Notes: generated from the sequence alone by a model not told the origin. A DNA stretch of 49,943 nt from a bacterium (GCA_021829145.1 JAJZOE010000041.1:1-49943), one strand, 5' to 3'; positions 8,764-16,979 are shown, counted from the first letter of the stretch. A program made the numbers and translations.

Positions 8764-9705
8764 TTATATGATAACCTGTTTTATTTTTAATCCTATAATC
8801 GCTAATTGTTTATCTATATCGGCAAAAAGTAGATAAACGCCCAGTAACATAAGCAAAGGAGCGGTATTTAAATCGGTCATAAGCCCAGTATAATAACCGC
8901 CGAGGCCTTGACCAATTACCCAAAAAATTGTCAATAAAATAATCCCGACAGCAATAGCTAATTTACGAACTGTAGTCTTTAGTAATACACCTATTCCAAC
9001 GAATAGTTCGGCCAGTCCTATTAGCAGAGTAAGCCAATAGTAGCTATTGTTGTTTCCTCCAGACGTAACCATCGCAGACATAGAATTATTAATGTGCCCA
9101 CCTTGACCGGCAATAAAACCGGCAACGTGGTTATCTATAGATGCCAACCAGCTGGGAGCCCCAATAGCACCTTGTCTAGCAATTGAAGCGGTGCTTGTTA
9201 TAGAGTGCTGATTAGTCATGAAAAACATGCCCCCAAGGATCCAAATACCTGACCAAATAAAGGCTAGCAAATATAACCGGTCTTCTTTTTTTGACGGAAA
9301 AGCAACCATGGCTAATAAAGAATAGGTAACTGCGGCCCCCGGAGCACCCATTAGAAGGCTATATTGGCCGCTAAAAATACCTCCGTAGCCTTCTCCGATT
9401 ATCCAGACGAGTAGGCCCCAGATTACCGATCCTATTAACCCAGCTTTAATTGTTCTCTTATTTAGTATTAATAGGCCAATACTTAATTGAATTATCACCA
9501 CTAAAGAGTTGAATAAGACTGGGCTCAGCAAAAACATACTAGCAAACCAATGCATCGGTAAACTTACGAAAGAAGGCTGACCGGTCGCAGCAGAAAGAAT
9601 CACCTTTTTAGCGAATACACCAGTAAACATATTTGGCTGCAACTGGAGTAATCCGTCTAATAACCAAAGTACGCCTAGAGCTATCTGAAGATGACGCTTA
9701 GTCAC
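8764..9705 (-). CDS. DoxX-like multi-pass membrane protein
   Basis: A 313-residue protein with roughly eight hydrophobic helices. The first half (ALGVLWLLDGLLQLQPNMF, then IIGEGYGGIFSGQYS) and the last quarter (LIGLAELFVGIGVLL, then VIGQGLGGYYTGLMTD) look like two related DoxX-type units, each with a helix, a G-rich loop and another helix. DoxX-like proteins are associated with quinone or thiol redox chemistry, but no cysteine pair or other active residue supports that here, so the call is structural only. It is the first gene of the minus-strand run leading to PAP2 and MMPL, and diverges from the methyltransferase-like gene. Confidence 0.6.
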   Translation of the reverse strand: MTKRHLQIALGVLWLLDGLLQLQPNMFTGVFAKKVILSAATGQPSFVSLPMHWFASMFLLSPVLFNSLVVIIQLSIGLLILNKRTIKAGLIGSVIWGLLVWIIGEGYGGIFSGQYSLLMGAPGAAVTYSLLAMVAFPSKKEDRLYLLAFIWSGIWILGGMFFMTNQHSITSTASIARQGAIGAPSWLASIDNHVAGFIAGQGGHINNSMSAMVTSGGNNNSYYWLTLLIGLAELFVGIGVLLKTTVRKLAIAVGIILLTIFWVIGQGLGGYYTGLMTDLNTAPLLMLLGVYLLFADIDKQLAIIGLKIKQVII

Positions 9706-9813
9706 TTAGATATATTACTAATAAATTACTTAGTATAATATTCCATATTTAGTAATATTATTTATATAAAAGGTATTTTATTAAGATACTAATGGATAAC
9801 GGGTGTACCTATA

Positions 9814-11007
9814 ATGGAAAAATTGTCTAATACAAGGCCGGAACTATCGCTTCTATCGTTAGTTATTGCAGGTCAAATTGACTCCCCGCCCAGCGGCGAC
9901 ACTCATATAGCTAGTATGTGGGCTGCTTTGTATGATCTTTTACCTAATTATCCTCAATTGCAGGATACTATGGATTTTTTTGCAAAAACTAGAAAAATAA
10001 ATGATGTTGAAAACCGACAGGTTGGCATAACTCCGTCAGAAGCTGCCGGTATCTTAAGGGCCGGAATACAAGCGGATCTTATTGAACATGTGCCTGATTT
10101 TCCTCATGGTTTCACTTATGAGCGGTACCTTGAAGAGCTTAGCCGTATGATTGAAGACCACGACCGCATCAGTATGGTAGAGAGCAATATAATAACTAGA
10201 AAAACTCAGACCACTATAGCCAGTAGGGGCTCTATATTGGACTTATATCTACAAGGAGTAAGTAAAGTATTAGATAAGAAGCTTAGGGTACTTGTAGTAG
10301 GTTGCGGAAATGGAATTATAGAAAAACAAATACTTCTTAAGCACCGCCCGGAATTTTATTTTGGTCATGTAGCAGTATCTCAAGGTAAGGGCCGTTCTGT
10401 ATTAGAAATAAAGATTAATGAAGATCTACTGAGACGTAACGCTGCAGATTATATAGATCAGTTTGTCGCCATTGATATTCAAAAGCCGACAGATCCGGTT
10501 ACACAACGCTGGTCCTTAGCCTCAATTAGGCCAAATGAGATGCTGGACGAAGGCTATATGGCTAGAGTAAGAGCACTTCTTAATGAGCCCATACCTGAAA
10601 ATCTAAACTATGAAGCTTTGAACATTTTGTTTGAAGAAGACCTGGCAAAGCTAAGAGAAAAATACCCAGGAAAATACGACGTAATACTCAATCCTACAAT
10701 GAGACATCAATTAACTCCTGATGAAGATTACCAGATGATGTTTTCTCAAGCCAGGTTACTTAATAATGGTGGGCGTATTGGCACTGCAGATTTTGCTTTT
10801 CTTCGTAAAGGTAAGATGTACTTTTATAACGACTGGTTTGCTAGTGATTTTCGCTATCGAATTATCGATTGGCAACCTCATAGCAGAGCTCCAATGGAAT
10901 TTTTACGCGCCAAAGATAGTCGCTGCGAAGAAATAAAACCGCATCTGGGTAAAGTAGCGATAGGTGGTGTTACTGAAAGAACAACTGACTTTTTGTTATC
11001 TTTATAA
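9814..11007 (+). CDS. Class I SAM-dependent methyltransferase-like protein
   Basis: A 397-residue soluble protein. The segment LRVLVVGCGNGIIEKQI (about residues 152-168) resembles motif I of class I methyltransferases, followed by YDVILNPTMRHQL (about 289-301) as a motif IV-like strand and a late strand around GGRIGTADFAF. The first 140 residues form a helical extension I cannot place. The substrate is unknown. It is long for a simple methyltransferase and the acidic residue at the end of strand 2 is not obvious, so a degenerate Rossmann protein is possible. Its 3' end overlaps the stop of the convergent GAF-like gene by 6 nt. Confidence 0.6.
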   Translation: MEKLSNTRPELSLLSLVIAGQIDSPPSGDTHIASMWAALYDLLPNYPQLQDTMDFFAKTRKINDVENRQVGITPSEAAGILRAGIQADLIEHVPDFPHGFTYERYLEELSRMIEDHDRISMVESNIITRKTQTTIASRGSILDLYLQGVSKVLDKKLRVLVVGCGNGIIEKQILLKHRPEFYFGHVAVSQGKGRSVLEIKINEDLLRRNAADYIDQFVAIDIQKPTDPVTQRWSLASIRPNEMLDEGYMARVRALLNEPIPENLNYEALNILFEEDLAKLREKYPGKYDVILNPTMRHQLTPDEDYQMMFSQARLLNNGGRIGTADFAFLRKGKMYFYNDWFASDFRYRIIDWQPHSRAPMEFLRAKDSRCEEIKPHLGKVAIGGVTERTTDFLLSL

Positions 11008-11565
11008 AAATCGTTTTAGTTCTTTAGATGCTATCGCCGTATATTCTTTCATAAACTTCTTCTGTGCTTCATTGAGCGTACCATCAAACTGGAAGAAGCT
11101 AAAAATAAGAGCTCCTCCACGAGTAATATCCAATGGAAAGATACAGCTGAGGCCAATACCACCACTGGCTTGGTTTATACGAGCCTGGTTTTCATTTAGC
11201 ACTGGCGAAAATAGATATTTCCAGTCACTAGTTACGTGAGGCTTATTAGACTTAATTGTTCTTGCAATAACATTGTCATCTGTATCATATGGGATTTTTA
11301 TCTTTGAAAAAGGTACCGTCGATACATCAGTAGTCTGTTTCGCCTGCTCCGTGTTCGAAAGCCTAACCCTATTAATAGTATTACTTTTATTATCAACTAA
11401 TAGCAATACAATAATGCCCAAAAAAAGAAAGGCCATATCGACAGTGTAAACAAAAGGAGCATTTACGATTGAATCGTATAACTTTTCCTTGTCATCAGCC
11501 GCACTTAGAGTCTCATTTAACTTAGCGGTGAGAAATTGGACATTATTTCCCTTATCACTTTTCAT
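11002..11565 (-). CDS. Membrane-anchored GAF-like protein
   Basis: A 187-residue protein with an N-terminal cytoplasmic segment of about 35 residues, one hydrophobic helix (about 38-57) and a C-terminal domain ending with GGALIFSFFQFDGTLNEAQK and a helix. This strand, aromatic strand and closing helix pattern is typical of the end of a GAF sensor domain, where a small ligand or redox signal is bound. No enzymatic output domain is attached, so it may act through a partner. The assignment is weak: it rests on pattern rather than conserved residues. Confidence 0.45.
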   Translation of the reverse strand: MKSDKGNNVQFLTAKLNETLSAADDKEKLYDSIVNAPFVYTVDMAFLFLGIIVLLLVDNKSNTINRVRLSNTEQAKQTTDVSTVPFSKIKIPYDTDDNVIARTIKSNKPHVTSDWKYLFSPVLNENQARINQASGGIGLSCIFPLDITRGGALIFSFFQFDGTLNEAQKKFMKEYTAIASKELKRFL

Positions 11566-11690
11566 TATCTTATACTATCAGTAGCTTCAAGTTTACAGAA
11601 GACGATAATTAGCCATACTTCATTGCCTTGCAATGGACATCTCTTTGGACATGGTGCCGTATGACATTATTTGCTAACATGTGCTTACTT

Positions 11691-11767
11691 GCGCCCGTAG
11701 CTCAGCTGGATAGAGCGTTGGTTTCCGGTACCAAAGGTCGGGGGTTCGACTCCCTTCGGGCGTACCA
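11691..11767 (+). tRNA. tRNA-Arg (anticodon CCG)
   Basis: Acceptor stem GCGCCCG/CGGGCGT with a terminal G-U, D stem GCTC/GAGC, anticodon stem TTGGT/ACCAA around TTCCGGT, T arm with TTCGACT and an encoded CCA. The metal-resistance cassette begins about 50 nt beyond its 3' end. Confidence 0.96.
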
Positions 11768-11817
11768 TATTTTTGTCCCTTTGGTAATTCAAAACCGTAC
11801 CCATGGATACTCCTATG

Positions 11818-11853
11818 GAACGCATACTGGGCGTATAATTTGAATATGCGTTC
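11818..11853 (+). promoter_or_regulatory. Putative ArsR operator overlapping -10 box and start codon
   Basis: A perfect 9-bp inverted repeat, GAACGCATA (11818-11826) and TATGCGTTC (11845-11853), flanks an 18-nt centre that contains the consensus -10 box TATAAT (11834-11839). The right arm includes the ATG at 11846. The -10 box ends 6 nt before that ATG, so transcription should start at the codon itself. A repressor bound here would block the promoter directly. No good -35 hexamer is visible. Confidence 0.6.
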
Positions 11854-12121
11854 TAGCATTCCACAAATAAAGTTAATATTGCAAAACAATAGAACTATCA
11901 AGCTATGCGTACGACAATGCAGTGTAATCGGTGACGAAACCAAGCTTAAAATTTGTTTCTTATTACGACACTACCCGGAACTGAGTGTTACTACGATTGC
12001 TGAACTAGTTGGAACAAGCGTGTCTAACGCTTCCCATAGCCTATATAAACTACGCACGGCGCGATTTGTAAAATTACGTAAAGAAGGAAGGATGCTTTTG
12101 GTGGTATTATCAGCATCATAG
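11846..12121 (+). CDS. ArsR/SmtB-family metal(loid)-responsive repressor
   Basis: A winged-helix regulator of about 91 residues. The core CSVIGDETKLKICFLLRHYP then ELSVTTIAELVGTSVSNASH gives the ArsR recognition-helix arrangement, followed by a LRTARFVKLRKEGRM wing. Cysteines near CVRQC and ICFLL may bind metal, but the classical ELCVCDL pair is absent (ELSVTTI instead). The protein stops shortly after the wing and lacks the usual C-terminal dimerisation helix. ATG 11846 is preferred over TTG 11840 because the -10 box at 11834-11839 leaves no room for a leader. It heads an operon with the Cys-rich protein and permease and should autorepress through the flanking inverted repeat. Confidence 0.8.
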   Translation: MRSSIPQIKLILQNNRTIKLCVRQCSVIGDETKLKICFLLRHYPELSVTTIAELVGTSVSNASHSLYKLRTARFVKLRKEGRMLLVVLSAS

Positions 12122-12130
12122 AAGGTCACT

Positions 12131-12301
12131 ATGCAAAGCAATAAAACGTTATATCGTTGTAGTGAATGTGGCTTAAATTATACTGGGAAAGAAATAGCAA
12201 AAGAATGTCAGTCATGGTGCCGTAAAAATAAAAGCTGCAACTTAGACATAGCAAAGTTATCCGTCGAAGTACAAAAGGTTAAGAATGGACGTAGTACATA
12301 G
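12131..12301 (+). CDS. Cys-rich small metal-binding-like protein
   Basis: A 56-residue ORF beginning 9 nt after the regulator's stop and overlapping the permease start by 17 nt. It has five cysteines arranged as CSECG, then CQSWC, then SCN, a spacing typical of a small zinc-ribbon or soft-metal-binding knuckle. The position between an ArsR-type regulator and an ArsP-type permease argues for a metal(loid) chaperone, a sensor cofactor or a sequestering peptide. I do not recognise a named family with certainty. Both overlap and context support it as a real gene despite its size. Confidence 0.72.
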   Translation: MQSNKTLYRCSECGLNYTGKEIAKECQSWCRKNKSCNLDIAKLSVEVQKVKNGRST

Positions 12302-13415
12302 TCTACTGCATGCTCTTTCCGTTGCTGGCATGATGACCTGGGATATTCTCTGGTCGCTTATTTTAGGCTTTACTCTGTCGGCCACCATCCAGGCTGTAGT
12401 GCGCAAGCAAGCTATAGCGAAACTACTAGGTGATATACAACCTAAAACCATAGCTCTAGCTACCGGGTTAGGGATCGCCAGCTCTTCCTGCTCCTATGCG
12501 GCCGTAGCCATATCACGTTCCCTATTCCAGAAAGGAGCATCCTTTGTTGCGGCGATGGTATTTGAAATCGCCAGCACTAACCTAGTTGTGGAACTCGGTA
12601 TTATTATGGCCTTGCTACTTGGATGGCAGTTTACATTAGCCGAATTCGTCGGAGGACCACTAATGATTATCTTCTTGGCAGTTTTTTATCGCATCTTTTT
12701 GCGTCAGAAAATACTGAAAGCCGCACGCATACAGGCTGCGGCTGGCGTTGCCGGTTCAATGGAAGGACATGCGGCAATGAATATGAGCAGTAGCGGCAAA
12801 GGTTCGGTCTGGCAGCAACTAGCTTCAACTGAAGGCATCACGAACATCAGCCATATATTTGTCATGGAAGTAGTAGCCGTATGGAAGGACATAGTCGGTG
12901 GGCTACTGTTAGCAGGTGCAGTGGCAGCCTGGATACCATCGGCCGTATTCCGTGTACTATTCTTTGCCGGTCATCCGCTTGCTTCAAGGCTCTGGGGGCC
13001 CATTATCGGGCCCCTCATTTCACTAATGTCGTTCGTTTGTTCAATTGGCAATGTTCCAATGGCGGCAGTATTATGGCATGACGGTATTAGCTTTGGGGGT
13101 GTAATGTCATTCATCTTTGCTGACCTCATCATCATTCCCATCTTACTTATTTACCGTAAATACTACGGCACTCGAATGATGCTATTCATTCTGGCGAGCT
13201 TTTATTTGAGTATGGTAATAGCTGGTTGGCTGACTGAGCTGCTATTTTATATTCTGGAATTAGTTCCTAAGTCGCACCAGCTAACAGCAATCACTACTCA
13301 TGTATCATTCAACTATACGACCGTGCTAAATATTGCTTTCTTGGGGCTAGGGACATTCATGCTAGTTCGCTTTATCCGTACTGGCGCACTACCAATGCTA
13401 AAAATGATGGATTGA
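12285..13415 (+). CDS. ArsP/DUF318-type permease (metal(loid) export)
   Basis: A 376-residue membrane protein with about ten helices in two halves. The two conserved repeats of the permease family (PF03773) are visible: ASSSCSYAAVAISRSLFQKG (about residues 65-84) and FVCSIGNVPMAAVLWHDG (about 248-265), each with a cysteine in a re-entrant helix. A hydrophilic, Met/His-containing loop (about 158-180) separates the halves. Members export organoarsenicals or other soft metal species; the actual substrate cannot be told from the sequence. It is translationally coupled to the Cys-rich protein and is the last gene of the cassette; the next gene converges 32 nt away. Confidence 0.85.
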   Translation: MDVVHSLLHALSVAGMMTWDILWSLILGFTLSATIQAVVRKQAIAKLLGDIQPKTIALATGLGIASSSCSYAAVAISRSLFQKGASFVAAMVFEIASTNLVVELGIIMALLLGWQFTLAEFVGGPLMIIFLAVFYRIFLRQKILKAARIQAAAGVAGSMEGHAAMNMSSSGKGSVWQQLASTEGITNISHIFVMEVVAVWKDIVGGLLLAGAVAAWIPSAVFRVLFFAGHPLASRLWGPIIGPLISLMSFVCSIGNVPMAAVLWHDGISFGGVMSFIFADLIIIPILLIYRKYYGTRMMLFILASFYLSMVIAGWLTELLFYILELVPKSHQLTAITTHVSFNYTTVLNIAFLGLGTFMLVRFIRTGALPMLKMMD

Positions 13416-13447
13416 AAGACAATATTCTAACCAAGCAAGCTTAATGA

Positions 13448-14017
13448 CTATCTGGCTAGCAGGCCGCCCCTTACCCTATATTTCCGATCCCTGCCATATT
13501 TATCTTTACTCCTAAATACTTCCCAATTTCCAGCCTTTTCTGCACTGTCGGCAGCAAGCTCAGCCTCGGCGTCTGCTAGTCTTTGTTTTTCTCTGTCTCG
13601 CTTTGAGCGTTCATCCCAAAGTTCAATTTTGCCCTTATCTACACCATAACGCAGCGCATCTAAGGCTACCTCGTCTCTTGTTCCTACTAATACTTTCGGT
13701 AAATCAGCCTTTCTAAGATGTTGGGGTAGAAATTGCTGCCACGTGCCGTCTGCGACAATATCATTACCAGTAGTCTCTATAACCAAATAGTCGTGTGTAG
13801 TTAAATCGCTACCAATATGAGTTTCCTGCTTAGCTCCGTAAGGGCCTAACTCCCTCACAGCTAGAGCGGCAAGTTTAGCACACATTGCGGCTTTATAAAT
13901 ATCGTCGCGTCTATAGCCTTCCGCCGTAAGTTTGTCCATAGCCCCAGCAATAGCTTCAGGAACTAAATGACGTGCCTGATCCTCTGTAACTAATAAATGT
14001 TCTGTTTGTGTTGTCAT
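13448..14017 (-). CDS. Unknown protein with a possible papain-fold Cys/His/Asp triad
   Basis: A protein of 189 residues when started at the ATG at 14017 (an in-frame ATG 21 nt upstream exists but is followed by a short hydrophobic stretch unlike a mature N-terminus). I do not recognise the family. C46 sits at the start of an alanine-rich helix (CAKLAALAVRELG), H75 opens a strand (THDYLVIETTG) and D90 lies in VADGTWQQFL; this order and spacing resembles the Cys-His-Asp core of papain/transglutaminase-like folds. The C-terminal third is charged, predicted helical and ends in a basic segment (KYGRDRKYRVRGG). No signal peptide is seen. Confidence 0.5.
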   Translation of the reverse strand: MTTQTEHLLVTEDQARHLVPEAIAGAMDKLTAEGYRRDDIYKAAMCAKLAALAVRELGPYGAKQETHIGSDLTTHDYLVIETTGNDIVADGTWQQFLPQHLRKADLPKVLVGTRDEVALDALRYGVDKGKIELWDERSKRDREKQRLADAEAELAADSAEKAGNWEVFRSKDKYGRDRKYRVRGGLLAR

Positions 14018-14111
14018 AATACTGATAATTAATACCATTATATGTACGTTTTGTCAATATTGCGTATTGGTTTGGCTTATACTTGATTGTTGATCTGGTA
14101 TTCTTAAGTTA

Positions 14112-15119
14112 ATGGGTGATAGGCTTATAAGAGGAGTAAACCTTGGCGGGTGGCTTTTATTAGAGAAATGGATTACTCCAAGTTTGTTTCAAGGTATTTC
14201 AGCAGTGGACGAGTTTAACTATTGCAAAATAGCTGATAATAAGCAGCTTAATGAACTGAAGAAATTTCGTGATTCTTTTATTAAAGAAGAGGACTTTAAG
14301 TGGTTGGCTGAGCATAAGATTAAAGCGCTTCGTTTACCAATTGGCTATTGGCTATTCGGAGATGAACCTCCATTTATCGGTACTATAGATTATGTTGATC
14401 AAGCCTTCATGTGGGCGGAAAAGTATGGCTTGAAGGTACTATTGGATTTACATGGCCTTAAAGGATCACAAAACGGACAAATGCATAGCGGCAAAATTGG
14501 AAAAACATTATGGCACAAAGACGAGAATAACATAGCGCAGTCTCTAAGTACGATAAGAAGAGTATCTCGCCGTTATTGTAACAACACCCAGCTACTTGGC
14601 ATCTCATTAGTTAATGAGCCTCACCCTATTATTCCTAAAGCGGTATTGGTTGGATTTTATAATGATGCCCATGCAATTATCCGGGACAACTGCAGTAAAG
14701 ATACTTGGGTAGTTATTAGCGATGGCTACCTCCCATCAAGATGGAATAAGGAAATGCCTATAGATAAATACCCCGGCGTATATATTGATACCCATCACTA
14801 CCAGACACACACTCCTTTTGATCGAATACTGACACCACAAATGAATCTAGCACGGGCGAAGTTTTATTTACCGTTAAAAATAAAAAGGCTGCAAGCACTG
14901 CACCCTGTAATTGTCGGTGAATGGAGCGTTGTCTTTGATGATAAAAAGATGAAAGTCAAGACTAAAGAAGAACAAGAGCAGATTTCGAAGACCTACGGGC
15001 GCGAACAATTAAAAGCCTTTGAGAGTGTAAGTGCCTGGTTTTATTGGACATATAAGACAGAAGCCGGCGATAATTGGAGTTTTCGGGACTGTATAGAAAA
15101 ACAAATTCTTAGTATTTGA
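14112..15119 (+). CDS. Glycoside hydrolase family 5, exo-1,3-beta-glucanase-like
   Basis: A 335-residue (beta/alpha)8 hydrolase. The N-terminal RGVNLGGWLLLEKWITPSLF (7-26) closely recalls fungal and yeast exo-beta-1,3-glucanases (GH5_9). RLP (74-76), the acid/base in SLVNEP (E169), the HHY strand (228-230) and the nucleophile in VGEWS (E270) are all in place. No signal peptide or membrane helix is present, so it appears cytosolic and may trim imported or endogenous beta-glucosides rather than attack external polymers. TATTCT at 14099-14104 ends 7 nt before the ATG, suggesting a leaderless mRNA. A small gap of about 145 nt separates it from the first Nudix gene. Confidence 0.85.
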   Translation: MGDRLIRGVNLGGWLLLEKWITPSLFQGISAVDEFNYCKIADNKQLNELKKFRDSFIKEEDFKWLAEHKIKALRLPIGYWLFGDEPPFIGTIDYVDQAFMWAEKYGLKVLLDLHGLKGSQNGQMHSGKIGKTLWHKDENNIAQSLSTIRRVSRRYCNNTQLLGISLVNEPHPIIPKAVLVGFYNDAHAIIRDNCSKDTWVVISDGYLPSRWNKEMPIDKYPGVYIDTHHYQTHTPFDRILTPQMNLARAKFYLPLKIKRLQALHPVIVGEWSVVFDDKKMKVKTKEEQEQISKTYGREQLKAFESVSAWFYWTYKTEAGDNWSFRDCIEKQILSI

Positions 15120-15264
15120 GATTTTAGACTATGACTTAATAAATATAGATGAACTTCATGAACCGACTAAGCACAAAGCCATATAGCCCACTAACAATGT
15201 TTAACTTCTTGAGAACTAATAAAACGAAGCATTATAGAATAACTTATATGCAAATCCACTAACT

Positions 15265-15708
15265 ATGAAGTATTTTTATAGAGCTTTATTTTACCCGGCA
15301 AGATTATATTGGTTTTTGGTTAAGCCTATCGTGTATGGTGTAGGGGCTATTATTGAAAAAGATGGCCAGCTTTTAATGGTAAGGCAAACATATGGAGACC
15401 GAAATATATGGCACTTTCCTGGTGGCGGTAAAAAACAAACAGAGAGCGCTCTGGACGCCGTAACTAGAGAAGTAAAAGAGGAATTAGGAATTGAGGCAAC
15501 ACTTGTAAAGTTAGGAGAATTTGAAGAAACTGCGGAACACAGACGAGTAAGAAGCACATGTTTCTATGGCATATATAACGGCGATACGATTATTATAGAT
15601 CCTAAAGAGATAGAAGAAGCTAAATGGTGCAGTATCCTAAATATGCCAGAAAATATGAGTCCTGTAGCCAAAGCTTCATTCAGGCTATACAGTAACCTTA
15701 TACGATAG
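15265..15708 (+). CDS. Nudix hydrolase with canonical Nudix box
   Basis: A 147-residue pyrophosphohydrolase. The Nudix box runs GGKKQTESALDAVTREVKEELG (about residues 53-74) with all catalytic residues (G, E, RE, EE). The first 25 residues are hydrophobic and aromatic (YFYRALFYPARLYWFLVKP), which could be an amphipathic membrane-associating helix. The substrate is a nucleoside diphosphate linked to an unknown moiety. A second, more divergent Nudix gene follows 63 nt downstream with its own -10 box. Confidence 0.9.
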   Translation: MKYFYRALFYPARLYWFLVKPIVYGVGAIIEKDGQLLMVRQTYGDRNIWHFPGGGKKQTESALDAVTREVKEELGIEATLVKLGEFEETAEHRRVRSTCFYGIYNGDTIIIDPKEIEEAKWCSILNMPENMSPVAKASFRLYSNLIR

Positions 15709-15771
15709 TCATTCTTAGAATAAAACTTAAACTTTCCTAACTATTTAATAGTTAGTCTATTATATTTATAA

Positions 15772-16215
15772 ATGAAAAAAGATTATTCGCTTAGTGCTCA
15801 GGAATTTAAATCTATATACTCAAAAGTCCCTCGTTTAACAGTAGAGCTCGTTTTAACCAGCGACAGCGGAATACTGTTAACCAAACGTGCAATTGAGCCC
15901 TGCAAAGGTCAATGGCATTTACCCGGAAGCACGGTTGTGTTTGCTGAATCTCTACTTGATGCAGTCAGAAGAACCGCAAAGCGCGAACTTGGAATCGAGA
16001 TCATTCAGACTAAAAATATAGGATATATAGAATACCCCAGCCACTATTTACATGGATTAGATACACCAATAGGTATAGTATTCGAATGCTCATTTGACGG
16101 CGACATAAGGCCTAATAATGAATCTCTCACTTATGGTTGGTTCAAAAAAATACCTAGGCCGATTCATGCCGATCAGGATCAATTCCTACTAAGTAAGGGT
16201 CTTCTAACAATATAA
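15772..16215 (+). CDS. Divergent Nudix protein, GDP-mannose hydrolase-like
   Basis: A 147-residue Nudix-fold protein. The segment GQWHLPGSTVVFAESLLDAV then RRTAKRELG (about residues 45-73) aligns with a Nudix box, but the second glycine is Ser, the catalytic RE dyad is RT, and EE is RE. Similar loss of the REUXEE glutamates is known in GDP-mannose mannosyl hydrolases, which use a different catalytic base, so a sugar-nucleotide substrate is a reasonable inference; a catalytically dead binding protein is the alternative. TATTAT (15758-15763) ends 8 nt before the ATG, so the mRNA should be leaderless. Confidence 0.75.
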   Translation: MKKDYSLSAQEFKSIYSKVPRLTVELVLTSDSGILLTKRAIEPCKGQWHLPGSTVVFAESLLDAVRRTAKRELGIEIIQTKNIGYIEYPSHYLHGLDTPIGIVFECSFDGDIRPNNESLTYGWFKKIPRPIHADQDQFLLSKGLLTI

Positions 16216-16232
16216 ATTTTAAGATAATTGGC

Positions 16233-16253
16233 GGCAGTAATCGTTTTACTGCC
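16233..16253. terminator. Stem-loop between convergent genes, likely bidirectional terminator
   Basis: GGCAGTAA (16233-16240) and TTACTGCC (16246-16253) form an 8-bp stem with a five-base loop between the stops of the second Nudix gene and the Rpf gene. The flanking T/A tracts are short, so strength is uncertain. Confidence 0.55.
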
Positions 16254-16280
16254 ACCTAATTAACCATTAACTACTCCCGG

Positions 16281-16979
16281 CTATAGTCCTAGCATTGCCG
16301 AACAAACTGGCCACGCTCCCCATCCCTGAATAGCCTGGAGCTTTTCAGCTCTTAGGATCTGTTCATTCCTACTAGCCTGGTTTGGGTATCCTATACCACC
16401 CACAGTCTGCCAACTAGACAGAGTAAATTGTAAGCCTCCGTAAAAACCGTTTCCGGTATTTATTGACCAGTTGCCTCCAGATTCACACTGCGCAAGCTGA
16501 TCCCATACACTTCCCGAACTGACATCTGGCGCCTGAGTTGATACCTGCGGTGCAGTAGGCGCAGTGTTAGTTGCAGGGGCAGACGTCGTTGGCTCTGTTG
16601 ATACATTATTCTGATCATCAGGATCAGGTGTCACTGGTGTCAAATTTGTTTGACTAGAAACAACTGTTACGTCCGACGAGTCACCAGGAATCGGCCGGCT
16701 AGGCAACTGCTCACTAGAAGCTGGGATCCTAAGTACTTCTCCAGGGTAAATAAGGTCTGGATTAGATATTTGCTCGTTTGCATCAAAAACTCGTACATAA
16801 GTAGTGCTATAGCTATTTGCTATACCGGAGAGGTCATCCCCCTCTTGTACGGTTACATAAGTTTGTGCCGGGCTAGTAGCACCGACGTTACTAGTAGTAT
16901 CAGCAAAAGCATGACCCTTGCCTAAAATTACTATTCCTACAACAGCCACAGCCGCTGCAGCGATTGCGTATAAACGCAT
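16281..16979 (-). CDS. LysM-Rpf secreted protein (resuscitation-promoting factor-like muralytic enzyme)
   Basis: A secreted peptidoglycan-active protein. From ATG 16979 the 232 residues begin with a signal segment (RLYAIAAAAVAVVGIVI to the AFA site near residue 26), a LysM domain (YVTVQEGDDLSGIANSYS to PGEVLRIP), a Thr/Pro-rich linker, and a C-terminal Rpf/transglycosylase-like domain (WDQLAQCESGGNWSIN, then GFYGGLQF) with the catalytic Glu in CESGG. This architecture is best known in actinobacteria and suggests wall remodelling of self or host. ATG 16979 is preferred over GTG 17003 because AGGAGGTGGA precedes it directly. A structured leader and strong promoter lie upstream. Confidence 0.88.
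   Translation of the reverse strand: MRLYAIAAAAVAVVGIVILGKGHAFADTTSNVGATSPAQTYVTVQEGDDLSGIANSYSTTYVRVFDANEQISNPDLIYPGEVLRIPASSEQLPSRPIPGDSSDVTVVSSQTNLTPVTPDPDDQNNVSTEPTTSAPATNTAPTAPQVSTQAPDVSSGSVWDQLAQCESGGNWSINTGNGFYGGLQFTLSSWQTVGGIGYPNQASRNEQILRAEKLQAIQGWGAWPVCSAMLGL

Noticed and set aside
11628-11843. ORF spanning tRNA-Arg(CCG)
   Set aside because: It runs through a complete tRNA gene and has no recognisable protein features.
11691-13447. Metal cassette as a tRNA-integrated island
   Set aside because: No repeat of the tRNA-Arg(CCG) 3' end is found near the cassette's right end and there is no integrase.
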